Part shown: one piece after another, positions 1-9,269 of the stretch
Layout: every line of letters starts with the position of its first letter
How positions within the stretch are numbered: the stretch's first letter is position 1
IMG/VR virus record: IMGVR_UViG_3300006224_000026
Span: 1-32,442 of that record
Length of the DNA: 32,442 nt
Direction: 5' to 3' (one strand)
Source of the DNA: a virus
Translations under genes and position numbers: made by a program
The notes under the pieces: model-generated
What the model was told of the DNA's origin: nothing
The model's database searches: none
What the model saw: the letters and a program-made list of their open reading frames with translations, nothing else

Positions 1-47
1 GTAGGGTCTGTAGTTGAAGGTGCATCGGGTAATGTTGAAATTGCCAT
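1..47 (-). CDS. Distal tail protein, 5' end only (partial)
   Basis: An ATG at 47 on the minus strand opens a frame reading MAISTLPDAPSTTDP that runs off the window edge. An AGAGGA ribosome binding site lies 9 bases upstream, inside the end of the preceding tail gene, and only three bases separate the two genes. The N-terminus, rich in Ser, Thr and Pro, fits the opening of a phage tail or fibre protein, and its place downstream of the tape measure and another tail gene supports that. Only 15 full codons are visible, so the family cannot be settled. Confidence 0.6.
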   Translation of the reverse strand, partial: MAISTLPDAPSTTDP

Positions 48-50
48 ATA

Positions 51-1103
51 CTAAATTTCCTCTAGTTCGAGAGATATAACGGCATAATCTGGATATGCCA
101 AATTAAAAGAAAATCGTTTATAAAATCCAAGAATTAATAGAGATTCAAAATAATCACTAGAGCTATCATCAATACCAGACCAAACAGCAGGGCTGCCAGC
201 TATTGAATCTTTAATAGTTCTAATTCTATTTATTCTGCTTTTCTCTACAAAACAATTCTGAACTGTTTTAGGTACGTTTCTACGCTGAATCATTACGCTA
301 GTTCCACCTGAAAAATCACGCTCAACAGTAGAAAAGTTTAATGTGTCAGATTCAGCAGAATATTGAATTGCGCCTATGTACTCCTTAATTCCAACAACGC
401 AAGCGCCTAGTGATATAGAGTCAAGTCCGGATAAAGTTATGGTAATAACTATATTTGAATAAGGTGGAATATCTAATAATAATAGACTCGGCTTTGTATG
501 AAATGGAAGATAGAAATAATCATACCAATTATTGACATGTCTATTGCTTAAATTTTCTGTATAACTATATACAGTTGCACCTGACGACGTTGCCGTAATA
601 GTAACTGAATTAGCGACAATGGCTAATAATGCTAAAGAGTCAATTCGTTGCCCTGGGGATAGTGTAAAGGCAATGGATGTTGGCGCAGTAGATTGAGTAT
701 TTCTCAATAAATCAAACATAGCCCATTTATTTGTTGGGCCTATTTCTAGCCACCATGTCGTATCTGTTAAGGCATGACCTATATTTGTATTTGCCAAAGA
801 TTCATATATTAAATGGTTTGTTGCATCAATGACTCTATCTGATATAGCATAAGTAGTTCCACCGGCATAAGTTTGATAGGTTGTCCCTATATTAACCCAC
901 CAATCAGTGTCGCTTGTTAAATGATTAGTGTTGCTGTTTTGCAATGACTTATAGACAGTCATTAAACCATTTGCCCCTGCAATGCTTGCGGTATCATTGA
1001 GCGCATACGTTGTGCCAGAGTCCCATGCCGATGGTGCAGTCTCAACGACTGTTGAGCTGGTTAGCATTGAATCTGTAATAGTTAATGGCGGTATTACGTG
1101 CAT
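51..1103 (-). CDS. Distal tail protein with two carbohydrate-binding-like repeats
   Basis: A 350-residue protein encoded just after the tape measure gene, where siphoviruses keep tail tip and host-contact proteins. Residues about 27-75 and 78-125 are two copies of a short module with the pattern W/Y..GTTYA..D....A.....Y.S..N.N..H..tDt.WW..IG. This resembles the small aromatic modules (ChtBD3/CBM5-12 type) used by phage tails for sugar binding. The rest is beta-rich and contains a segment (GISVMIQRRN-like at about residue 270) with no family I recognise. Role in receptor contact is inferred from position and repeats. No catalytic motif is visible. Confidence 0.7.
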   Translation of the reverse strand: MHVIPPLTITDSMLTSSTVVETAPSAWDSGTTYALNDTASIAGANGLMTVYKSLQNSNTNHLTSDTDWWVNIGTTYQTYAGGTTYAISDRVIDATNHLIYESLANTNIGHALTDTTWWLEIGPTNKWAMFDLLRNTQSTAPTSIAFTLSPGQRIDSLALLAIVANSVTITATSSGATVYSYTENLSNRHVNNWYDYFYLPFHTKPSLLLLDIPPYSNIVITITLSGLDSISLGACVVGIKEYIGAIQYSAESDTLNFSTVERDFSGGTSVMIQRRNVPKTVQNCFVEKSRINRIRTIKDSIAGSPAVWSGIDDSSSDYFESLLILGFYKRFSFNLAYPDYAVISLELEEI

Positions 1104-1121
1104 AATGAATTAATTACTTGA

Positions 1122-1136
1122 ATATATCTATTATAT
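1122..1136 (-). repeat. 15-bp repeat shared with the tail tube leader region
   Basis: The plus-strand string ATATATCTATTATAT is present here and identically at 9485-9499. Read on the minus strand it contains TATAAT followed by AGATATAT. Here it lies in the short gap before the 350-residue tail gene. It may be the -10 part of a phage late promoter, but no good -35 box is present at this copy. Confidence 0.4.
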
Positions 1137-1142
1137 ATGTTA

Positions 1143-4100
1143 TTACGCAGGAGTTGTTAAAACGCTTTGCCCATCGCGAGTTACGTTAATTAATATATCT
1201 GCCATTCTTTTGTTTGTTCTGGCTATTTCCGCATTAGATATTTGCAATTTTGATACCTCATTTCGCAAGAAACGTATTTCAGCATTCAATTCTTTATTAT
1301 CTGACTGTCTTGGTTCTGATAACCTCATCATTAATTCTTTGTTATCAGCAGCCGGTAAAATGCGTTCTCCTTTATGGATATTAGCTAACATATCATTAGG
1401 AACTTCATTGATACCAACGGCAAAACCTGGAATGTTTGCCGCCGCTGCCGCTGAGGTTATATTTGCATTTGTCCAAGGTTCATAGCCTTGACTCCATTTA
1501 CTGCTAGTGCGCTGTAGTAGATATTGAAATGATCCTACATAATTATCCCATGCCCACGCATTTGCAGACCATGCAGACCTACTTGCCTCCCATGCTGCTG
1601 AATTTTTAGACATGAATCCTGATAGCTGAGATGCCAAATCAGCAATAGCAACCCTAACCTGCATAACTGCACCTGTAGTAGTCATGGTAGATGTTGTTTG
1701 TAATTGGGCAGCATCAATGATAGCTTGAGCCGTATTTGCTTGTGATGATGCGGTTTGTTGAGCAAGAGCTAGTTGCGCAGATGATGCAGCATTGCCAGCG
1801 GCGATAAAAGCTTGCATTGCGTCACTGACGCTACCAGTCGCAGTAGTGTTGGTCTGAATAGCATAGGTTTGCGCTAATGTTGCAGCGTCCAATTTGACCG
1901 TAAAGTTTTCCATTGCTACCGGTACAGTTAGCATAGATGTATTCACATTGCGTAATACATCAACTTGTAATTGCGCTTGCACTAAGATTTGTTCAAGAAC
2001 AGTCAGTGCTTGTTGTGCTTCGCTTACTTGGTCATCAGCATATTGCGATAATTGCGAAATGGTTGATGATACTCTGGCTTGCGCTCTTGAATAATCAGCA
2101 AAAGATGAATATAACTGTTCAGCAGGTTTTGATACTTCTGTTAAAGCATCTTCAAGCCCTGCAAAGTTGGCAAGCGAACCACCGCCTTTAGCAAACTCTA
2201 AAGCCGATTGTATAATCGCTTGTGATTGCGCCCTAGTTTGCAGAGTTACATTTTGTGTTGCTCCGGTTGTAATGCCTAAAGCAGCATGCAATTTATCTGC
2301 TATATTGGTTAATGAGTTGAGTAAATCTTGCTGTTCTTGAATTTGAGCATTAACAACTTTTTGAAGCTGATTAAAGGCAACGTCAAGCGCGTTATTCGCT
2401 TCTGTGACTGATTTTTGTATTGCAGCATTGAGATCAGCTTGAGCTTTTGCATAATCTTGAGCTGCATAAATCGCCAGTTGTGTAGTACGTAGACTTTCAT
2501 CCATAGCCGCCAATTCTTCCTGACGCTTTCTTACTAAGGCTTCGGCTGTTTTTCCTTGCGCTTCTAATAATTGTATTTCTAGGCTATGCCTGTTTTTTAC
2601 TAATTGTGCCGCTTTAGCCGCTGTTTCATCAGCTAATTGTTGTGCTTTAGCGTTAGCATCTTCCAATCCAGAATAATATTTATCTGCCGTGTCGCTCAAT
2701 TTTAGCAGCATGTTATAGCGTTCTTGATCTTGTTTATTTGTTAAATCAAGACCGTCAGCAAGCTTTTTATAGCCTTCTCTAGTCGCAGGCAGGAATATAT
2801 TTAAGCGATTGAATTGTGATGATAATTGATCATATAATTTTGATTGCTTTTCAGCATCAGAAAAGAATTTATCAAAGAATGACTCAAATTGTTGCTGAAA
2901 GTCTTTTAATCCGCCCGCCGCAGTCACTAAAGCATCAGCCACGGCAATCGCATTATTGCCTAATGATAATCCTGACATAGCAACAGCATCTTTAACTACA
3001 GCAACCTCTGCCACAATGCGAACGGCAGTCTCCAGCATCCCCTCGCCTAATTGCTGGTATTGCGCTAATACATCACCAAAAACAGACACAGACATAGTAT
3101 CAAGTGCTGCGCTCACTACGCCGTTCAATTTCTTAGCGGCATCTTCACCATTCAATCCCTTTAAATCAACAGACAAAGCAGGGATAATGTAGTTTCTAAC
3201 GCGAGCAGACAGTCCCATGCCTAAATTATCAGCCAGCCCAAGCATGGTTTTACCCATGCTACTAAATACATCATTAAGGGCTTTTTGAGTGGATTGATCT
3301 AGTGCGGCATATTGAGTGCTGTATGATGTTTTAGTTTTGCTAAACAAACCGCCTTTTCTGACTGTTTCAATGGTTGCGAATTGTTGAGCAGATAAATCAC
3401 CACCACTCATAATGCTATTAAGTGATGTGGCACCTGTTTGTATGCCTTGAGCCGTTACAGTGCTGGTTGTCTTGCCGCCGAATAGGAAGCCAAGCACTTT
3501 ATTGGCAATAGGGTCAAACTTAGCCAGCCCACCACTACCAAGCATTGCACCTATTTGAATAGCACCACCAATACCACCTATAGAGTTCTTTGCTGCCTGA
3601 GTATTAACCGTAGTCAATCCACCCGCTTGAAATAGCCGAGTAATAACATCATTAATGCCGGTATGTAGATTAGATATTCCTCTATCAATGCTTTGCAATG
3701 TGGCATATTCTGACGCATGAATATCTTTTAATAGCTGATAGGTTTTGCTTACTGATTCTGATTTAGCAGATGAATCACCTAATACTGTGCCGGTATCTGA
3801 TGAGTATTCAGGCGGTTTGCTACTTCCGCCACTACCGCCAAAAGCACCATACCCAAGACCAGCCATTAAAGCGCCCATAGCCGCAACGCCAGCAAAGCCA
3901 AACCATCCAGATTGCTCAAAAAACTTAGCTGCGCCAGCAACCAAGCTTTTTCCGGTTGCCATAACAGACATAGCCATTTCTTTTGCTTGCATAGCCATTT
4001 GAGCAACGGCTAATGTTGTTTCAAGTGCGTGTAATGCTTTAGCTGCGCTTGATTTTTCATCAAACATCTTTGCAGCAGCCCCAACCATTTGCCTAGAACC

Positions 4101-6518
4101 GGCTAATTCTTTTGTCACTCTATCTTGGTTAAGCCGCATAGCTTCTTTTTCATACTTTTCAGTATTTCTTGCTTTTAGCTTAACGTCATTAATATATTGC
4201 TCAGTAATACCTTTGCTTGCATCTGGTTGAAATGATGCGTTTTCGGCTTGTTTTTGATTAAGCTTAATCATGGCATTGGTATTATCTTCTAAAGATTTAA
4301 CCATGTTATCAAATGCGCCAGCCATAGCAGAAATGCCGCCTAAAGCACCATCAAATACAGATGATGATATATCGCCTAAGCCGGTTAGCTTGTCTTTTGT
4401 TTGATCTAATGTTGAATTATATGATTCCAGAGATTTTCTGGTTTCATCGATTTTCTTTTGTTTTTCTTGCTCTTTAGTGACTTCATCGAACTTATTCAAT
4501 AATGGGCCAAGTTCTTCTCTTTTTACGCCACTAGCTAATAATTTTGCGGCATAAGCATCACGCGCAGATAGAGTTAATTGATTGTATTGTTCAATTAAGC
4601 TATCCATAGCTGATTTTTGAGCGTCTTGCCCCTTTTTGACTGAGTTTTGAAAATCTAATTCATCCGCTTGTTGTAATAAATATAACTTCTTTGATTCACT
4701 AAGATGCTGCAAAGAACCATTAATCATGTCATATTCTAAAGACGCTGATTTTGATGAATCTCCACGCAATGCAATTTCTTTTTGCATGTTATATAATGAA
4801 CTTTGATACAAATCATCTAATCGTTTAGCTTGATTTTCTGCGTCTTGTATTACTTTTTTTGCAGCCGATTCTGATTCTCTTTTTATTTGTTCGTTTTTCT
4901 CATGAACCGCTTTAGCTTGCTCTTGCTCATCCTTTATTACAATTTCAGTGTACCAATCTTCGGCATCAGCCATCATGCCCATGTTTTTTTCTTTATCTTT
5001 TAAAGCTTGTTCATCGGCTGCTTTATTAGCTTCTGTAGCTGGTTTTGGTGGTACGTAGTCAGGCCCACGCATACCTCTACCTTTTATTTCTTCGGCTTTA
5101 TTGTAGTAATCAACAACAACCTTTAACTTTGCCGTTATTTCGTCCAAAGTACCAGACACAGCATCAAGAACAGGCGATACAGTGCCGTTTACAGGTTGCT
5201 CAAGTACTTTCATTAACTCAGTCCATGAGTTCTTTATATCGGTATATTTAGCACTTAGATTGTCACCAGCAGCGGCAGCAGCACCTTCATAGTTAGCAAA
5301 TGCTTTTGGCAATATTTCGCCAAACATTTGCGAAGTAACGCCACCAGCAGAGACTACCTTTTTAAAGTCGCCTATCGCACTTTCTCCGGTATAACCAGCA
5401 GCATTAGCAATCTTTAGCATTAAGCCTGGGATAGGGTCAGTAACCTGCTTCATTTCCTCCCATTGTAGAGTCCCTTGGCTTAACGCTTGCGTCATACCAA
5501 CCATAGACATTTTTAAGTCATTAGCAGATGCGCCTGTTTTACTTTGTGCGTTACTTAGCCCCTCTAAAATGTTTTTCGCTTGCTCCCGCGTGATAACCCC
5601 TGTTTGTTCAATAACTAATAAACGAGCAAATGAATCTGACATATCAAGAACATTTTTATGATGTTCTTTTGATACTGATGATAGATACGCTTCCGTAGCT
5701 GCATAATCTTGAGCCGATGAAGTTAAACCTCTCAATCTCATTTCAAGATTTTGCACTTGCTCAACCGTATCAAGCATTAGTTTTCCAATACCAATGGCAG
5801 CACCAATACTGGCATAACGCAAAGCTAACGTGCTTAATGATGACGTTAATTTATTGACTTTTGGTTCAGCTAATTCAGCTTCTTTTTCTATTCCAGCAAT
5901 TAAAGCTAATCTACCTGATTGAGACATGCCACTAGAAATATTGCCCTTTATTTGCGAACCAAATGAAGTTGGTGCAACGCCAGATGACATTTTTTGAGCA
6001 AACGATTGTTGATCTTTGAATAAATTTTCATACATTAACTTCCTTGAATTGTATGAAGCTTTTGTAGCGAACTCTTCCTGATCTAATCTTTGTTTTTCCA
6101 TTCTCAATAAATGAGCATTTCCTTCTGCTACATCATTTACATATTTTTTGTAATTTGCTGTTTTTTGATCGAGAATTTGTTTGTCAATTTGAGCATTAGC
6201 TTTTAACGCTTCGGTATGATCTTTATTCTTTTGTATTAATTTGTTTATTAAAGCTATTTCTTCATTTGCATAGCCTTGAACCTGCATTTTTCTAGCATTG
6301 TAGACAGATGAAGATTCAGTGAGCTTAGAAATGTACAGCTCCATTGACAGAGCGGCATTTTTATTAGCTTTTACAGAATCTTCGCTTGTTCTGTTTAACT
6401 CTCTTGTGGCCGTTTGTGCTTTTTGAGCAGATACAGTAAGGTTATCTAGGTGGATTTTAGACTCTACTACACCACTGGTTTTGATTTCTATGCCAAGTTG
6501 AGCTAGTGTAGTAGACAT
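1143..6518 (-). CDS. Tail tape measure protein
   Basis: At 1791 residues this is the longest gene in the window. It begins directly after the chaperone stop codon, the usual gene order for lambda-like tails. Residues about 250-440 look like the tape-measure N-terminal domain, with motifs such as VQNLEMRLRGLT, GTLQWEEMKQV and PIPGLMLKIANAAG. The rest is mostly Ala/Gln-rich helix and coiled coil, with hydrophobic stretches near residues 230-250 and 830-895 that could enter the host membrane. Near residues 1696-1720 is the C-terminal motif EVPNDMLANIHKGERILP, common in tape measures, followed by a final coiled coil. By the usual 0.15 nm per residue, the tail would be roughly 270 nm long (inference). 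Confidence 0.95.
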   Translation of the reverse strand: MSTTLAQLGIEIKTSGVVESKIHLDNLTVSAQKAQTATRELNRTSEDSVKANKNAALSMELYISKLTESSSVYNARKMQVQGYANEEIALINKLIQKNKDHTEALKANAQIDKQILDQKTANYKKYVNDVAEGNAHLLRMEKQRLDQEEFATKASYNSRKLMYENLFKDQQSFAQKMSSGVAPTSFGSQIKGNISSGMSQSGRLALIAGIEKEAELAEPKVNKLTSSLSTLALRYASIGAAIGIGKLMLDTVEQVQNLEMRLRGLTSSAQDYAATEAYLSSVSKEHHKNVLDMSDSFARLLVIEQTGVITREQAKNILEGLSNAQSKTGASANDLKMSMVGMTQALSQGTLQWEEMKQVTDPIPGLMLKIANAAGYTGESAIGDFKKVVSAGGVTSQMFGEILPKAFANYEGAAAAAGDNLSAKYTDIKNSWTELMKVLEQPVNGTVSPVLDAVSGTLDEITAKLKVVVDYYNKAEEIKGRGMRGPDYVPPKPATEANKAADEQALKDKEKNMGMMADAEDWYTEIVIKDEQEQAKAVHEKNEQIKRESESAAKKVIQDAENQAKRLDDLYQSSLYNMQKEIALRGDSSKSASLEYDMINGSLQHLSESKKLYLLQQADELDFQNSVKKGQDAQKSAMDSLIEQYNQLTLSARDAYAAKLLASGVKREELGPLLNKFDEVTKEQEKQKKIDETRKSLESYNSTLDQTKDKLTGLGDISSSVFDGALGGISAMAGAFDNMVKSLEDNTNAMIKLNQKQAENASFQPDASKGITEQYINDVKLKARNTEKYEKEAMRLNQDRVTKELAGSRQMVGAAAKMFDEKSSAAKALHALETTLAVAQMAMQAKEMAMSVMATGKSLVAGAAKFFEQSGWFGFAGVAAMGALMAGLGYGAFGGSGGSSKPPEYSSDTGTVLGDSSAKSESVSKTYQLLKDIHASEYATLQSIDRGISNLHTGINDVITRLFQAGGLTTVNTQAAKNSIGGIGGAIQIGAMLGSGGLAKFDPIANKVLGFLFGGKTTSTVTAQGIQTGATSLNSIMSGGDLSAQQFATIETVRKGGLFSKTKTSYSTQYAALDQSTQKALNDVFSSMGKTMLGLADNLGMGLSARVRNYIIPALSVDLKGLNGEDAAKKLNGVVSAALDTMSVSVFGDVLAQYQQLGEGMLETAVRIVAEVAVVKDAVAMSGLSLGNNAIAVADALVTAAGGLKDFQQQFESFFDKFFSDAEKQSKLYDQLSSQFNRLNIFLPATREGYKKLADGLDLTNKQDQERYNMLLKLSDTADKYYSGLEDANAKAQQLADETAAKAAQLVKNRHSLEIQLLEAQGKTAEALVRKRQEELAAMDESLRTTQLAIYAAQDYAKAQADLNAAIQKSVTEANNALDVAFNQLQKVVNAQIQEQQDLLNSLTNIADKLHAALGITTGATQNVTLQTRAQSQAIIQSALEFAKGGGSLANFAGLEDALTEVSKPAEQLYSSFADYSRAQARVSSTISQLSQYADDQVSEAQQALTVLEQILVQAQLQVDVLRNVNTSMLTVPVAMENFTVKLDAATLAQTYAIQTNTTATGSVSDAMQAFIAAGNAASSAQLALAQQTASSQANTAQAIIDAAQLQTTSTMTTTGAVMQVRVAIADLASQLSGFMSKNSAAWEASRSAWSANAWAWDNYVGSFQYLLQRTSSKWSQGYEPWTNANITSAAAAANIPGFAVGINEVPNDMLANIHKGERILPAADNKELMMRLSEPRQSDNKELNAEIRFLRNEVSKLQISNAEIARTNKRMADILINVTRDGQSVLTTPA

Positions 6519-6902
6519 CTATTTCTTATCCCGTTTCTGTTTCTCAGCCTGATGGTTAAGATATACAATATCTAACCGTTTAATAATCTTTACGTCCATT
6601 GTCGTTACGCCAGAATCCGTGAGGTTATTCCATGCTTGTATTTCACTATAACTGATCGGATTTGAGCCAAACCCGCTTGAAGTTCTAGCGTTATGCAGTT
6701 GTATGAAATAACCCCAAACAAGCTCCATTCCCTCTGGTAGCTTGATTTTTTCAAATTCTTCCTGATCTGGATGTTTAAATCCGTTTTGTTTCTCAAACAT
6801 CTCAAAGTGAGCGGCTCGTGATGAGCCGTCACCTTGATCTGAGTTTAATTCAAAATTGTTTTTGGCAAATAAAACGAGTTGTTCTATTTGCCATTCTTGA
6901 AA
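6519..6902 (-). CDS. Tail assembly chaperone, T part of a G-GT frameshift fusion
   Basis: The frame reads without a stop from 6914 to the TAG at 6521-6519 and is most likely translated as an extension of the upstream chaperone by -1 frameshifting, giving a fusion of about 261 residues. An ATG at 6800 would give a separate 93-residue protein, but 34 sense codons between the slip site and that ATG encode protein-like sequence (FQEWQIEQLVLFAKNNFEL), which argues for the fusion. The C-terminal part, with IQAWNNLTDSGV and IKRLDIVYL, matches the general pattern of phage T-type chaperones. The tape measure ATG follows the stop with no gap. Confidence 0.85.
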   Translation of the reverse strand, partial: FQEWQIEQLVLFAKNNFELNSDQGDGSSRAAHFEMFEKQNGFKHPDQEEFEKIKLPEGMELVWGYFIQLHNARTSSGFGSNPISYSEIQAWNNLTDSGVTTMDVKIIKRLDIVYLNHQAEKQKRDKK

Positions 6903-7303
6903 TTTAAAATATTCTCACTCGCAGCTTTTACTTGATCTGCCAATGATTTGTTATTAATCAACGCTTGTACGGCTAAAGCATGAGAATATTCTTCGGCAAT
7001 GCCAGACCAGCCTACGATGCAAGCCGCCAAGTTTTCGAAGTTATCTTCGATAATTTCTTCAATATCTTCTAAAGGAATTTCTTTGCCTTTCTTTTTCAGA
7101 AATTCTTCTTGTTGACGTTTTCTGTTAATTTTGGCAAAGATAGCTTTTTTAACTTGTGGCGATTGGTCGCCTACAACTTGGATTCTCCAAGGTGTTTCTT
7201 CGCCGTTTTCGTCTAAATATGGAAATTCAAAAGCATTACTACACTTAGCTGAGGCATTAAAATCTGCGAGAGATAAGACGGGTTTTGATGTTTCGTTTGA
7301 CAT
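6884..7303 (-). CDS. Tail assembly chaperone, G part
   Basis: A 139-residue acidic, helical protein encoded just before the T frame and the tape measure gene, in the position of lambda gpG. Such chaperones coat the tape measure while the tube is built and do not enter the virion. The N-terminus holds a short beta segment (EFPYLDENGEETPWRIQV), followed by charged helices with KKAIFAKINRKRQQEEFLKKKGKE. Its last codons carry the slippery sequence that produces the GT fusion. Assignment rests on gene order, size and the frameshift. The primary sequence is too diverged for a firm family name by eye. Confidence 0.85.
   Translation of the reverse strand: MSNETSKPVLSLADFNASAKCSNAFEFPYLDENGEETPWRIQVVGDQSPQVKKAIFAKINRKRQQEEFLKKKGKEIPLEDIEEIIEDNFENLAACIVGWSGIAEEYSHALAVQALINNKSLADQVKAASENILNFKNGK
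6902..6908 (-). other. Programmed -1 frameshift site (T TTA AAT, overlapping A AAT TTC)
   Basis: In the reading frame of the upstream chaperone the codons ATT TTA AAT TTC form two overlapping X XXY YYZ heptamers, TTTAAAT at 6908-6902 and AAATTTC at 6905-6899. A -1 slip at either joins the same downstream frame. The downstream frame is open only from 6914 and the upstream frame stops at 6886-6884, so the shift must occur in a window of about 28 bases that contains exactly these heptamers. Confidence 0.85.
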
Positions 7304-7339
7304 AAAGTTATTATTTTCTCTTGTTGTTGGTAAGGCAAA

Positions 7340-7372
7340 ATGTTTGGCAGCTAAAATATAACTGCCAAACGT
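7340..7372 (-). terminator. Hairpin between HNH gene and chaperone gene
   Basis: A perfect 9-bp stem (GTTTGGCAG at 7342-7350 with CTGCCAAAC at 7362-7370) has an 11-base loop and can be extended by two pairs. It lies just past the HNH stop codon. On the minus strand it is followed by ATTTTGCC, a poor U-tract, so it may be a weak terminator or an RNA stability element. Confidence 0.5.
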
Positions 7373-7385
7373 ATTTAGTTAAAAA

Positions 7386-7970
7386 TCAAATATGATTCCA
7401 TCTGTTATTATTTTTTATTCTTGATACGTTTGATTGTGTTATTCCATAATCACTAGCAATTTCTTCCTGTTTTCGATTGTCACTTCTTATTGCCATAACA
7501 ATTTCATCTGTAACTTTTGCTTGATTTCCTTTTCTTTCCCCGTATGCGTGTCTATCTTTCATAACCATATCCTCCATGTTTTCTTTATGCGTTCCTAAAA
7601 ACAAATGATTAGGATTTATGCATGACGGGTTATCGCACTTATGACAAACATCAATACCGTATGGTATTTTTCCAATATTTGCCTCATAAGATGATCTATG
7701 AGCAAGCATTACTTTGTTGTTTATACTTATTCTTCCGTAACCAGTATTTGTTAGTGGACTCATCCATATTTGACAGCCACTTTCAGTAATTCTTTCTGAT
7801 AAGCTTTCTAGCCTATCTTTTATATTCATATGCCCAGTATAAATAACGTTTCCATAAAAATTTCCTTTCTTTAACTCTGCTGTGTAATGAGATTTGCATA
7901 ATCCTCTTGCATGAATTTTCTTATCACACTTTGCACATTTCTTTATATCTGTTATACTGTTTTTAGTCAT
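7386..7970 (-). CDS. Free-standing HNH homing endonuclease
   Basis: A 194-residue protein with an intact HNH nuclease core. A zinc knuckle is formed by Cys12, Cys15, Cys25 and His28. The core includes GYGRI at about 77-81, AHRSSYE with His91, VCHKCDNPSC with Cys109, His110, Cys112 and Cys117, the INPNHLFLGT signature with Asn119 to His122, and His128. Residues about 152-190 look like a helix-turn-helix (EEIASDYGITQSNVSRIKNN) that would give site specificity. It sits alone between the tail tube and chaperone genes, has its own GGAG ribosome binding site 6 bases before the ATG, and is bracketed by hairpins. It is probably a mobile element inserted in the tail operon; its target is unknown. Confidence 0.92.
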   Translation of the reverse strand: MTKNSITDIKKCAKCDKKIHARGLCKSHYTAELKKGNFYGNVIYTGHMNIKDRLESLSERITESGCQIWMSPLTNTGYGRISINNKVMLAHRSSYEANIGKIPYGIDVCHKCDNPSCINPNHLFLGTHKENMEDMVMKDRHAYGERKGNQAKVTDEIVMAIRSDNRKQEEIASDYGITQSNVSRIKNNNRWNHI

Positions 7971-7998
7971 TGTAACTCCGACAAGTTATATTGATTAG

Positions 7999-8032
7999 AA
8001 ATCCCTATTATATATCAGTATAATAGGGATTT
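7999..8032 (-). terminator. 14-bp hairpin after the tail tube gene
   Basis: Arms AAATCCCTATTATA (7999-8012) and TATAATAGGGATTT (8019-8032) are perfect inverted copies with a 6-base loop. The hairpin lies directly downstream of the tail tube stop codon and upstream of the HNH gene. On the minus strand the stem is followed by CTAATC rather than a long U-run, so it may be a partial terminator that raises tube protein output over downstream genes. The minus-strand sequence TATAATAGGG could also serve as a -10 box for the HNH gene. Confidence 0.6.
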
Positions 8033-8048
8033 TGTTTATTATTTTAAA

Positions 8049-9269
8049 TTAAGCAAAAGCGGAATCATAAACAGTAAATGTTGTCTGCTGTGATGATGTT
8101 CCAGCACCTCCACTGCTATTTAATAGCGCGGTAAATGGCATTGTCATTGTTAATGACTTAACCCCATCATCCTTTGCTGCACCTCCGAATTTCAATCTAG
8201 GAATAACAAATGATTGATATCCAGCCGCAGCACTATTTGAGTCTGTAAATACACCAACTAAAGAAGATTCAGTTTCATTGTCAAATAAATCTCTAAGTGT
8301 TGCATCTTGGAAAAGTACAGTTGCGTTACCTGATACTTTATAAATACCAGCAGTTACGTCAGGAGATACGTTAGAACCTACGACAGCGCCAACAGCGGTT
8401 GATCCGTTATCAACGCTAAAATCTAAGCCTGTAACAGTTGCAACCTTAGTACCGCCAACATAAAGCGCACCATTAACAGCAGCTAAAATTCCGGTGCTGG
8501 TTACGGCGGTTGGAGTAGTGAAATAGGCTGATGTACTGGTGTCCATATCCAGACCGATAACGCTAAAGTCAACGGTAGACATGCCGGTAGGAGGAAGTTT
8601 TACATCCATTTTGGTAAACACGCAGTCGGTAAACTGTTCTGACTGGGTAATGTCAGAGTAAGCGTGTTCAATCGTCCAGTAGTCTTTGGTATGGGCCGTT
8701 AAAGGGATAGATATAAATTTAGATGATGCGGCTGTCACACTATCGCCAGACGCTTTAGATACGATGGCAGTACCATCTAACGTGGTTACTGTCATAACTG
8801 TGGAAGTCAATGCAGTAATCAACATATTTTTAGTGTTGTTGCCAGTTGCAACTGTCCATCCAGTCCAACGGACCACCATGCCTACTTTAAAGCCCAGTGT
8901 CAGCCAGTTAGCACCTACAGTCGTGAATGTTCCGGCTGTCCCGGTAGTTGTTGCCGCTGTAACGTCAGTCAATGCGCCAGATGAAACCGCAGTAGATGCA
9001 GCAGCACCTAAAGTTGATTCCATGAAAGATTGATATGTGCCGGTGCTTAGTTCGCCTGAAATAGTTCCGCCAACCTTACGCAAGCCGTGACGAAAGTCAG
9101 CAACTTGACGATCTGGCCTAATTTCAGCCGATTCATAAGTGTCTTTGGTTAATTCGATGTTAGACGATGTACGTCTGTAATATTGAGCAGAATCGGCAGT
9201 TGCTTTAGTGCCGAGTGCTGATTGTTTTTTTGCTACTAAAAGTTTTGAAATCCCGGAAGCAATAGCCAC
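8049..9269 (-). CDS. Major tail (tube) protein
   Basis: A 406-residue protein starting at a GTG with an AGGGG ribosome binding site 10 bases upstream. The N-terminal half has the phage tube pattern SGISKLLVAKKQSALGTKA, YYRRTSSNIEL, ESAEIRPDRQVADFRHG and GGTISGELSTGTYQSFME, as in tail tube proteins of the Phage_tube group. Residues about 100-170 form a beta-rich insert (FKVGMVVRWTGW, NMLITALTSTVMTVTTLDGTA) that is probably a surface domain. The remainder continues the tube fold. It lies between the tail terminator and chaperone genes, as expected. The protein should be one of the two most abundant in the virion, which fits the promoter-like leader and downstream hairpin. Confidence 0.88.
   Translation of the reverse strand: MAIASGISKLLVAKKQSALGTKATADSAQYYRRTSSNIELTKDTYESAEIRPDRQVADFRHGLRKVGGTISGELSTGTYQSFMESTLGAAASTAVSSGALTDVTAATTTGTAGTFTTVGANWLTLGFKVGMVVRWTGWTVATGNNTKNMLITALTSTVMTVTTLDGTAIVSKASGDSVTAASSKFISIPLTAHTKDYWTIEHAYSDITQSEQFTDCVFTKMDVKLPPTGMSTVDFSVIGLDMDTSTSAYFTTPTAVTSTGILAAVNGALYVGGTKVATVTGLDFSVDNGSTAVGAVVGSNVSPDVTAGIYKVSGNATVLFQDATLRDLFDNETESSLVGVFTDSNSAAAGYQSFVIPRLKFGGAAKDDGVKSLTMTMPFTALLNSSGGAGTSSQQTTFTVYDSAFA

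Noticed and set aside
1210-5251. Several plus-strand open frames opposite the tape measure gene
   Set aside because: They lie antisense to a complete 1791-codon gene, have low-complexity or implausible compositions and lack promoters, so they are shadow frames.
6519-6800. The 93-residue protein from the ATG at 6800 as the sole product of the T frame
   Set aside because: The frame upstream of this ATG is open back to the slippery site and encodes plausible protein, so the frameshift fusion explains the arrangement better.
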